Positions 22,899-33,500 of a DNA stretch of 64,000 nt are shown here, piece after piece; within the stretch, counting starts at the first letter, position 1; every line of letters begins with the position of its first letter. This DNA is from Filobasidium wieringae. Its lineage: Eukaryota > Basidiomycota > Tremellomycetes > Filobasidiales > Filobasidiaceae. The translations under genes were made by a program, and so were the position numbers. The notes beneath the pieces are model-generated. The model saw nothing but the letters and a program-made list of their open reading frames with translations, ran no database searches and was not told the origin of the DNA. The stretch is taken from assembly GCA_001600055.1 (NCBI GenBank), contig BCIV01000003.1, positions 1,183,162 through 1,247,161 on the forward strand. Reading direction: 5' to 3'.

Positions 22899-24807
22899 AT
22901 GTCTACTTCGATCAACAACGTTTCTACCGGTGCAAGCCGACAGACTTTGGACAGGATTCATCCTGCTAGCATGATCCCTCGATCAAGGCATGATCCCGAA
23001 TTCTGCGCTTTGATGAGGAGCAAGGTCTCTGGGGAGATGATCGGTTAGTATCTCGCTCTCTCCCTCGTTCACGTTCCGTCGTACTCATAGCCCGCCCCTT
23101 CCCGTGTTCATAGCTTACTTGGTAGAGAAGACCTCTTCAGTGATCGCCGTCGACCCTGAATGTCCCAACCCTGCCCCCCTCCTCTCCCCACCTGCAACCC
23201 CAACCAAATCCGACTCGTTCTCTTCCGCTCAATGGGCAGCTGAGCACGCTCAGGATCCCATCGAACAGGCCGCCGTCGCCCTTGGTTTGCCTACGTTGTT
23301 CGACTTTATCAGGGGTTTGGTCGAGATGAGCAACGTACAGGTGCCTACCCTCATGAGCACTGTGGTCTACTTGGAGAGGTTGAGGGCCAAGTTGCCAAAG
23401 GTCGCCAAGGGTGAGTCTCACAGCGTTTCTGCGTTCACCGAGGAGGAGATGACTGATCGATTTCCTTGTCATCCTCCAGGTATGCCTTGTACCCGACACC
23501 GAGTGTTCCTTGCCGCTCTCATCTGCGCTGCCAAGTACCTCAACGATTCTTCCCCCAAGAACAAGCACTGGCAGAAATACGCCGTTCACTTTGCTCTTCC
23601 CGAAGTCAACCTGATGGAGAAACAACTCCTCTTCCTGCTCGATTACAACTTGAGGGTCGAGGAGGACGTCTTGATCCAGGCTTTGGGCAGGTTCATGACC
23701 CCCAAGCCCGTCACCCCTGTAAGGAGGATGATGGAGAAGAGGCCTAGCCGATTGGACTTGCTCGCAGAGGCTAGGAAGGGATTGCCCAGTCCTCCTATCA
23801 CTCCGGTCACTCCGGTCGGAGACATGACCCTGCAACAGGTTCAACAGAGGTCTCATATCGCCGCAGTATCTTTGGCTCAGGTCACTTCTCAACTCAGTCA
23901 TACCAGGTTGGCAGCGGCGGACAACTCCCCAAGAGGGCCCGTCACTGGATCTAGGTTGGGAAGTGGGTTCGTCATTCCCGAGAGGAGAGTACCGAGCTTG
24001 GTCGTCTCTTCTCATCATCAACAGCACGAGGATAGCATCGCTTCCGCTTCATCCTCTTCCGCTTCGTCGTTGAGGGTACCTCATATCGTATCGCCCCCAT
24101 CGTTGCAGCGACGAGGATCATCGGGATCAGTCTCCTCCGATAGCTCAAATGACGAATTGTTGGATCACTACACTGCCGATGAGGATCTCGTCCTTCGTGC
24201 GAGGGCCACCGCTCAGGGCAGAGTAGGCGCCGTCAGCTCGAGAGTCGCATCCGCTTCTGCTGGTAAATACCAGGTCTCCGCACCTCCCGCTTCCCTCCGT
24301 ACCTCCCAGTCGAGCACGAGCAGTGGGCGAAGTGAAGTCAGGATGGTCGGGATCAAGAGAGACTCTTATGGACCTGGATCTCCAGGATCGAGACATGGAG
24401 CTCATGTCGGCAAGTCTCGGGGGGTCGCCGGGTTGACCTCGGTCGAGAGGGCTTACGTCAGGCAGAGGGACGATCAGAAGATCGGTCGATATTACCAGGC
24501 TCCCACACAATCGGTCTACCGCAACAAGCAGACCCCATCCTCCTCGCCTTACTCTATCGAATCAGTCCCTTCCTTGACTTCTGCCACCAGGCAACAGCAA
24601 CAACTTCTCAGCGAGACCACCGCCAACAAGAACCCTAGCGGTCGGCCCACTCTCAGCTTGAGGAGCTCGATGAGCTTTACTGGTTTGAGGAACCTCTTGG
24701 CAGGTCACTCTGGACAATCGGCCTCGGCCGCTAACGAAGATACTCCTACCAGGAGGATCCGTACGGTTACGGATAACGGGGAAGAGGTTCTCATCGTTCA
24801 ACAATGA
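22899..24807 (+). CDS. Pho85-type cyclin (PCL1/2-like)
   Basis: Three exons (22899-23043, 23114-23410, 23480-24807) give 589 residues from the first in-frame ATG. The 69-bp second intron is a multiple of three and reads through without a stop, so a one-exon reading would wrongly include it. The cyclin box covers about residues 85-215: [48 protein letters not shown], then [20 protein letters not shown], the signature of the PCL/Pho80 cyclin family. These activate the Pho85 kinase in G1 entry, polarity and nutrient responses. The 370-residue C-terminal part is Ser/Pro-rich with SP and TP sites ([20 protein letters not shown]), as expected for phospho-regulated turnover. It resembles S. cerevisiae Pcl1/2 and S. 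pombe Pas1 more than Pho80. Confidence 0.9.
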
Positions 24808-25349
24808 ACGTCGTCACACCTTTCGATCCTACCTTCTCCGCCACCCGTGTTTGGCTGGTCCAGATCATAATACCACCTCGCTATCGGCAACCCTCTCGTC
24901 TTGAACGAACTTAGAATCACATCTTGGAACGGAATCCCTTCGAAATCGATCGGACCTCCTCCACGACCAACCTGTAGCAATTAGCATCATCATCTTCCGG
25001 GCATCAGGCGCTCTCGCCAACCTTCTCTCCTTTATACACGTAATCTTGTGTTTTTCGATATGTCTCGCTTCTCGAGTTGTCCGTTTTAGTCTTCCCCGTT
25101 GTCAGCTCGGTCGCATAGTCGCCAGCTTGAGAGTAACCTGTCCTCTCCATCATTATATAATTATGACATGATGAACCATACCATTCGTTCCGATCCAATT
25201 CAGCGCCTGTGTCCACTTTTCGAGGCTCGTGAACGGCTGCTATCTATGTGATGTGTAACGCGCGGCAATACATTCTCAGATTACAATCTTCACGCTACCC
25301 TTTACATCCCCAATAGAGGTCTTATCTCGTTAGCCTCTCAACCTCGGGT
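24808..25349. other. convergent 3' flanks of cyclin and small minus-strand gene
   Basis: No supported gene. It should contain the ends of both convergent transcripts. Confidence 0.4.
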
Positions 25350-25815
25350 TCATTCTCTATCCCTAGATAGGGATTTGTCGAAACGAGGTGACATCGGAAT
25401 AGTTCCTCGACTGAAAAACGACCGATAAACATTCGATTGCCCGCGCCACTCGTTCGTTCCGGACCTACCTTAATTCCACCAAGATACAAGCTGCAACGTT
25501 CTCCTCGAACCCAGTACACAGAGCGTTATTGTTCAACTTTGCCTGAAGCTTTTTAGACCTGATCCTCTTCTTCTGCCCGTTCTGTAACCCCGATATCTCG
25601 AGGTTGAGAAGGTCCGAACCGGAAGGGGTGGTCTTGTGCCCTCCGGTAGATCCTTTAGAAGCTAGAGGTTCGGGAGAAGCTGAAGGGGGTGTACGAGGGG
25701 TGGATTGTGCGGATATCCTTCTGGTTACTCGTACTTCGGAAGTAGAGTATTCGAGTGGCGAGGTGGTGAGGTAAGAGGAAGGAGAACGGGTGATACGGAG
25801 TCTGATAGGCGCCAT
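25350..25815 (-). CDS. small protein, function unknown
   Basis: Two exons, 25815-25469 and 25410-25350, joined by a 58-bp phase-2 intron with a consensus GTAGGT donor and TTTTTCAG acceptor, give 135 residues beginning MAPIRLRITRSP. The first 75 residues are Ser/Thr/Pro-rich. The middle (SGLQNGQKKRIRSKKLQAKL) is strongly basic and may bind nucleic acid or target the nucleus. The following segment NNALCTGFEENVAACILVEL is the most fold-like part. The frame is also open upstream of this ATG, but that part looks like leader. No family recognised. Confidence 0.6.
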
Positions 25816-26688
25816 GTTCTGACCGACTGGAAAGGTAGAAGGAAAGGAGTGGGGGATGGATGGAATAGGATGATCTGCAGTTGGATTGAGAGGTAAGGTA
25901 GTCAGATGGACGAACACCGGACCATGCCTTATATAGCCTGAGAGTCGCGGCTCTCCCACGCATACCCTTGAAACGCGGCAGAAGAAGTCGAGACAAAGGA
26001 ATTCCTAGCTTTGGTGCGCATGGATCATATCGTTTCACAAGAGGACATGTTACGTCATTAGATCGTATGTAAAGGCAACAGCGTTTCTAGCAAATGCCAC
26101 TGGGAGTTCTCCAGCGCATAGATGATGGTTCTGGACCGATGGAAACAGAGATAATAGCTGAAATGAATCAAGCTAATTTTCAGCAGGCATCTGGTTTCCA
26201 TCGCTATATATAAAGTCTGAGAAGCACGTACTTTACTGAACGATGTTCAACCAACCTGCTATAATTTTGAACAACAAGTGTCTGCAGTCAGGATAATCGA
26301 GTTCTGGAGAAATGCAACGGAGTCTGCCCCCTCCACCGCCTCCCCTCTTCCAGTTGATGATTTGCCAAGAGGATGAAGATCAACACAAGGACAACAAAGA
26401 GCTGTGACACTTGGACCATCAGCAGACTGGGGTAGATACTGAGCTCATAGAATCCCCTGGCTTGAAAATGTCTGAACTGCCAATCATCGACTAGCTCGCT
26501 GCAGTGAAGGATGAAATGCATTGTGACTACCGGCTTTGAATTGTATTACGTCATCATGAACTTGGCGATTTTATCGAATGCGGTCCGATGCAGAGGAATA
26601 TGATAAGATACCGCTTCTTCAAACACCTCGAAGCAGGTTTGAGCACCTCTCCGTCGGAAAATCGTCATCCACATCCCTTCTCCACTAG
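25816..26688. other. divergent promoter region between the 135-residue gene and the calcium uniporter
   Basis: No supported gene in 873 bp. A 77-codon minus-strand frame (26288-26521) with one hydrophobic stretch is treated as chance. The region should hold two divergent promoters. Confidence 0.4.
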
Positions 26689-28906
26689 ATGTTGATAAGT
26701 GCGCTCGCTGGTCGGGCTCGGCCTAGCGAACTTGGTCGACGAATAGCAACCGTCACCATCGCATCACGAGCTCTTTCTCAATCATCAATTGGCAAACCTA
26801 CTTCTACCTCGCTAGGTCGTTCTCTCTTCACGAGTAGTCGTTTGCAAGCAGGTACAGTCAAGGAAGTCAACTCTTCCTCAGTCGACGTACAGCATTCCGA
26901 ATTCCTCTCCACCGCTGGACACAAATCCCGGAACGAGATCAAGGGTGAACGAGGTACCCTTCACGATCTGAAGAAACGAGCACAAGAGCTTGATCACGAC
27001 GTTTCGGATGGAGATCTCGTAGGGAAACTATCCCCTACTACTTCTCATCTCTTCAAGCTCGTCCTGCCTCTACCAAGATCCCTTTCTTCCTATAAATCGT
27101 ATTTCCTCGATCCTCAGAACACCCCTCATCCGGATGTCATCGAGACCGCCTACCTCTTACATCCATCCCAACCACTAAGCCACGTTTCAAGACTCATCTT
27201 GGGATCTCTTCCTTCTTCCGAACGATCTGCCGAGGTTGAATTCAAGGCCGTCAGCGGGAAAGATCACGATGCCTACCCTCCATCCTCTGCCGAGCCCGAT
27301 TCACCTGATGGGGAATCGATCGATGCACAAGGAGGTCCTATGCTAAGTGAGAGAACGGCTGGAGAAGGAGAACTTCAAGAGGTCAGGTGGTCTACTTCGA
27401 CAGATTTGGGAGATTTCATCAAGCAGTCCACTCTTAGTCAATCATTCAAGATCCTTGTTCGATCTGACGAAGTCTCTACAACCGGCAACACCCCTACATC
27501 ATCATCTTCGACATCATCATCACCTCAATTATCGGGCACCGCTGTGAAAGGTGAAGAAGGAGCCAAAACGGAAGAAACCAAACAGAATCCACCTTTGATA
27601 CTTAAAGTCCAGATACCCAGTTTCGCCAGTAGGACCATCTACCTGAGGAAACGGTTATTGAACCTTACTAAAGATATCGCTAAGGTCAATGACGAGAAGA
27701 AACTGTCAGTCATTTTACGATAGATTAGATTGGATGCCTAGGCTGATACGTTAAGTCTAGGCTGGACAAAGAGGCTCATAAGTCCGCAAGAAGGATATCC
27801 GTCTGCGGTCTAGGAGGATTGGTCGCTTATTGGGGAGTTGTTTTCAAGCTGAGTGAGTCAGCTACTGGAAACAATGCTTCTCGACTAGCTTCTAACTCTG
27901 TCTTACTATAGCGTTCTTCTCGCCTTTGGGATGGGTAAGTCATAAAGAATCAAGATTCAATAATGGTTGCACGTAGACTAACCATGTGGGGTTTATACAT
28001 AATTAGGATGTCATGGAGCCCGTAAGTCTCGTACGGTATCGTTATCTAATTTGATTAGTTTAACATTGTTGATGCATCTAGGTGACCTACTTGAGCGGGC
28101 TTACCACCGTCATCGGAGGTTATTTGTTCTTCTTATACGTAAGCTGCCGAATTTGAGCAAGTTAGAAAATATTGGCTAAAGTCTACGCTTTCCACTCTCA
28201 GCATCAACGCGAAGGTGTGTTATCTCTTGCATCGGTTTGCAAGCCCTGGCAGATTGCTGAATTCAAGGTCATAACGAACATTAGTATCCTATTCTTCTGT
28301 ACTGGATCTGTCCGTATCTGCAAAGCAGCAGGAACTCTATAGCGCTCACGGATTAGAAGTTGAGAAGTGGACCGAAATGGGTGAGTTCTCCCTGACTTCC
28401 TGTCTTTTCTACCGAATTAGTCTGAAAACCCACCGTCTTGACAACAGTCTCTGAAGCGAAGGCTTTGAGACGGGAAATTGCCAAGATCGCTTCCGATTAC
28501 GACTACGATTGGAAAGGTCAACTGGAGGACTTGGAAGACGTTCAGGTTGAAGTCAAGACTAAAAAGGCGGACAAGGCTACAAACGGCAAGTCGGCGGACC
28601 CCAAAGACAAGAAGACAGTCACCTCGGCCACGATAGCTACAGAAAATGGGGATCGGATCGATATTGACGCCACTATTGACGAAGCTTCTGATATGGCAAA
28701 GCAAACGAGATCAAAGGAGTCTCAAAGAAAGCACGGGAAGGGTGGCAGGGGAGAGGCTATGGACTCTAGCCGGGAGCATGGCGAGAAGAAGGCTAAGAGG
28801 ATCGTGCAGGAAGACGATACTCCTGGAGGTGAAGGTAAACGTCAATACCACACACATGCTAGGCGACGGATTGCTCGCGGAGACGCGTTGTCCGTTCCCA
28901 GAGTGA
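26689..28906 (+). CDS. MCU: mitochondrial calcium uniporter pore subunit
   Basis: Exons 26689-27704, 27761-27852, 27912-27934, 28007-28021, 28082-28138, 28202-28214, 28285-28380 and 28448-28834, plus 28902-28906 if a 67-bp intron is spliced, give 567 residues. The N-terminus is basic and Ser-rich, like a mitochondrial presequence. The pore is unmistakable: TM1 GLGGLVAYWGVVFKL, selectivity motif WDVMEPVTY (the DIME motif), TM2 TVIGGYLFFLY, then the coiled coil SAKQQELYSAHGLEVEKW and ALRREIAKIASDY. It conducts calcium into the matrix across the inner membrane. The motif residues DVMEP sit alone on a 15-nt exon. The tail is charged and disordered. Without the last intron the frame does not stop but continues into the release factor downstream; the two alternatives are discussed in the findings. 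Confidence 0.92.
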
Positions 28907-28935
28907 CAGAAGTGGGCTTGAACAGTCATAAGCGA

Positions 28936-30424
28936 ATGTTCAGCACTAGTTCGTCAAGATCCGCTGGTCCGGTGGAGATCGATCAGCAGATGAACAAAGT
29001 TATCGATCATAAAGTGCAGGCTTATCATGCCGCCGTCAAACAGGTGAGTCCATACATGGATTAGGTCTCGTGTAGCTTGGATTGATCGCCTTTCCTGTAG
29101 CAAGCCGAGTCAAGCCACGACGACGTCGACGAGCAGATACAGCTAGCGAAGACGATCAAGGACAACGAAGCACTAGTCGAGGCGTGGAAGAATTACACCG
29201 ACGCAATCGAGGTCCGCCTTCAACTGTAGCCTTATACCACCGTGTTGTCACTCGCGCTCATGAAACTATACATATACCCATTGTACAGGCCTGGCAGGAA
29301 GCTGAGAAACTGCTTCTAGACGCTGATCCAGATATGAAGGATTTGGCAGAAGAGGAGATGAAGGAATTGACCGAGCAATTGCAACACTTGAAGGAGACAA
29401 TACTCCCATCTTTACTGCTACCACCGTCAAAGACCGCTCAATTATCGGCCATTCTAGAGCTAAAAGCTGGCGCAGGAGGAGACGAAGCGTCCCTTTTCGT
29501 CGAGGAGGTGCTACGCATGTACACGCGCTATGCGACAAATAAGGGTTGGAAGACTTCTATTCTCAGTAAAACATCGGGCAACGTGGGGAAAGATGGGTTG
29601 AAGGATGTGACTTTAGAGGTCAAAGGTGAAGGTGCATTCGGGGACTTTCGTTTTGAAAGAGGGGTACATAGAGTTCAGCGGGTACCAGCTACAGAATCAG
29701 CTGGGCGGGTTCATACTAGTACGATTGCTGTGGTGGTGAGTCCTGTCGCAGTCAAGAAGGTCATCGCTGTCTCCAATGATGAAATATCCCCTGCAGGTAC
29801 TTCCTCTTTCCCAGGAGTCTGGAGAAACTGCGTCAGATGATATCGTGGACGAGAAAGATGTAAAATCTGAAGTCATGCGAGCTCGAGGAGCGGGTGGTCA
29901 GGTAGGCACACTATCCATTCCGTGCATCAGGCTCATTTTTAACCTGGTTTACACCTTGTAATAGCATGTGAACAAGACCGAGTCGGCTGTCCGTCTAACG
30001 CATATACCCACTGGAATAAGCGTCTCGATGCAGGATTCCCGAAGTCAACACCAAGTGCGTAGATGCTGGCAGATCCCTTCAGCCAGAAATGGTAGGCTAA
30101 TGATGTCATGCATACTAGAATCGTGCATGGGCATGGCAAATCTTGAGAGCAAGGTTACTGGATCGCAAAATGGCTCAGGCAGTTGAGGATCGCCGAAACA
30201 CGCGAAGGCTACAGGTAAAAGGGATGGATCGAAGCGATAAAGTCCGAACATATAATTTCCCGCAAGATCGAGTTACCGACCATCGAATTGGATTGACCAC
30301 TACTGGATTGGAAGGTATCTTAGAAGGCGAAGGGCTGGATTACCTCGTCAGCAAACTAAAAGACTACAACCAAGGCCTTAGATTAGAAAGCCTTCTTGAG
30401 ACAGGAGAGGATATGGAAGAATGA
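28936..30424 (+). CDS. MRF1: mitochondrial peptide chain release factor 1
   Basis: Exons 28936-29043, 29101-29211, 29289-29735, 29797-29901, 29965-30054 and 30119-30424 give 388 residues from the ATG at 28936, close to the usual length of yeast Mrf1. It has the class I release-factor landmarks: [28 protein letters not shown], the catalytic ARGAGGQ (GGQ needed to hydrolyse peptidyl-tRNA), then [18 protein letters not shown], and at the C-terminus DHRIGLT. It acts in the matrix at UAA/UAG codons. The start is uncertain: the frame is open upstream without a stop through the calcium uniporter exon, and residues before 28936 (RRRIARG...[12 protein letters not shown]) look like a mitochondrial presequence with a cleavage site. 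ATGs at 28693 and 28759 are alternatives. It is convergent with the Yta7 gene, 106 bp away. Confidence 0.93.
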
Positions 30425-30530
30425 ACTGGTTGTCATATCATGTGATAGTTGAGATATAGGTAGATACGACCGAGTTTACAAACTTATAGATACAGGATTC
30501 TGAGAAGGAGTTTACATTATCTGTTGGCTA

Positions 30531-33500
30531 TCAATGCGTAACTTTCGTAACAAATTCATAACAGTCGTTGAGCAAACGCATCAGCATAAGGGTACGGTCC
30601 CAATCTGCACGATGATTCCAGATGATTTGCAAAGCCATGGCCCTTAATTGCTCAAGGTCCTCTACCGTAAAGTGCTCCGTCAAACTGGTGAGACAATGTT
30701 GCAGCTTTATGAATGTGTCGTGTGGTACGGTAAATAGCGGCGGCGGTTGGATTCTGGGTAAGCTCGTAGGCGCTGGACTTGGCGTAAATGGCGTTGGGTT
30801 CAGTATAGAAGCCAATTTGTTCTGCACGGGATATGACATGCTCGTGTCGTGCGGCGTTTTCGTGAACGTGTGATCCTGCAGGGGCTGGACACTCGCGTCG
30901 TGTTGGAGATTGGTGTCCTGAACCACAGAAGCAGTCTGTACACCATTCAGCATCGTATGATCGTCGCTTTTATTGCGCTTATTGGCTCGACTTTCAGAGG
31001 CGTTGGACGAGTCTACGGAACCATCGCGAGACCTCTTCTTCGCGTTTCGCTCGAGCTGCATTATGTCAGGTACTCTAAAATCGGCAATTTTGCCATTGAT
31101 GCGCGCCGAGGAGCGGATGCCTGTTGGCGAGGATCCTGTCGATCGGTTAGATTTCCGCTCCTTCATCTGTCGCTTGGCGAATTCTCGGGCTGCCATCCGC
31201 TCGAAATCAAGCTTCTGCTGCTCGTCTTGGAAGTGGTCCTTGATAAGTAGTACCGCTTCGTCATACATGAGGGAGGCTCGCCCTCGGCGATCGACATCCA
31301 GTTCCGCGCCATGAACGTTTTCCTTCATCCGTTCAATATCTCGCTGAAACATGCGGAGGGATAGGTAACCGTTTTCCTTACTCATCAATTTCTCTTGCAT
31401 GAGTTCGAAGTCCACCCAGTGCGGTTTTTGACGTTCCGGCTTCGGGAGTGCTTTGGGATCGCTTTTATCTGTAGCGTCAATCGGTGGATGGGTGTTTACC
31501 TCGGCGGATTCCATCACATGAACGTGTTCGCTAGCAACGTCTTCGGACGCAACAACTTCAACGGGAACAATCGAGGAAGGTCCTGCATCGATATCCATAG
31601 CGTTACCGTTCAGGTTCGCTTGCTCATCAAGGACAGGTTGTGGAGCTAAAGCCGACTTCTCAGCTTCAAGCTGGACAATCTCGAGCTCAGCTTCTGCTTG
31701 TGCCTTGTCAAGGGCTACAAGTGCCTCCCACCGTGCCAGGGCATCTCGAGCGGTGATGGTGCTCTTCCTGTTGTGTTTCTTCTTCAGGTCCATAAGAACG
31801 GAATGCAAACGGTAAGCCAAGAACTCTCTTAGAGTTTGGTCTTTGGCTTCTTGTTCAGCAACAGCAGCTGCAGAAGGAGGTGGGGGAGGTAAAGGCGCCG
31901 CGAGGGGTAAATCTTCTAAAATCCTTTTCCTCTTCGGCAAAGCATCGGGGAATTGATTCGGTGGCAGGGAGATCTTGTCGAGGATACTTGAGAAGTACGC
32001 GGTACGTTGAGGCTATCAGGGCAAAAGATCATTTAATCCGGGCGACAAGTCTGACTCATTATGACACAACATACCTTATTAGGCGGTAGGAGCTCGATGA
32101 GGTTTTTGCCCATACGCCCAAACCAATTTTTGACATCCTCGTCAAGCATGTTCAAGGGTTCATCCATAAATGCGATGATGATAACGGGCTCGGATGGTGT
32201 CAGACTGTCAAGTAGAGTAGTAAAAGTGGCCTTTGCCGAGGAGGACAGGACCGAGGCCCATTGACTAAGGCCAGGAATATAGAGGACGGAGGGCTGGTGC
32301 CTTTTTGCTTCCACAAACATCTGAACCAGCATTGTTTCAATGGTCTATGAAAGGTCATACTCAATGCCCTGTGTAACGAGCTTGAAACAAGTTGGCTTAC
32401 CGCAGTTGATTGACCGAGCAAAGTCGCGATATCAAGATTCTGAACATGATACCCCTCGAGGTGGTGGAGGAGCGCGGCTCCGAAGAACCTTTGTCCAAGG
32501 CCCTTTTGACCATGGATAAGTAGTCTGGGCCGGTAAACACGAAGAGTTTCGAAGGCTGAGATAAAGGAAGAGGATCAGATTAAGGTGAATTCACTTCTAG
32601 AGCGATTTTTACGTACACTGCAGCAGCAGCTCTCGACCGAAAGTTCCATCTTCGTTGTCATCTTCCCATTCAGCCTCCTCGAGTACCGATCGAGTACTCT
32701 TACTTGGAATAAGCCCAGATACAACCTTCTTGATTTCCTCAAGCGGAGCAGCTAACAACGGTTCAAGGTGAGGCGGCAATGGCTGCGCACTACTGGCAGC
32801 GGATCGAGCTGAAGAGGGGACGATCTCTATATTGGGGCAAGAATCGTATAAGAAACTGCATTGATCGATCGAGTCCCGTTTCACTCACTTCGCACTGAAG
32901 NCATGAAATCTCTAGCCTGAACCTGAATCGAAGATGCGTCGAGTTGAAGCCGGTCATTTGTCTTGTATACCTGTGGATAACGCCTCTGGATAGCGTTGAG
33001 AGCAGCTTCGGTACAGAGTGCCTGAAATTATAGGGTCAGAAAAATCCTGCTTCCATGATCAGGGCTGGCTTACTCGTAAATCCGCTCCTCCGTATCCTTT
33101 TGTCAACGCTGACAACTCATCAAGAAATCTGTCTTCCAGAGGTGGTTCCCATTTGCGGGTATTGATGCTGATGATTTTCTTACGAGCTTCCTTGTTTGGT
33201 AGAGGGAAGTAGAATTCCCGATCGAATCGACCAGGCCTTCGCAAAGCTGGATCGACAGAGTCTGGCCTGTTTGTAGCCCCAATCACGATGACTTGACCTG
33301 TAATTGCTCCCCTTTCAGCTTCAAAAATCTACGACATCATCCATGTAGCATGTCCATACCTCTTCCATCCATACCGTCCATCAGCGCCAACAAAGTAGCA
33401 ACCAAGGAAGAATGTACTTGATCTTGTTTTGAGCTTCGAACCGGCGCCAGACCTGTGAACGGTCGTCAGCTTCATTGCTAACAACGGTACGACTCATATG

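Noticed and set aside
26288..26521. 77-codon minus-strand frame with a hydrophobic stretch
   Set aside because: It lies in the divergent promoter region, with no splice context, no recognisable family and a composition like random AT-rich sequence.
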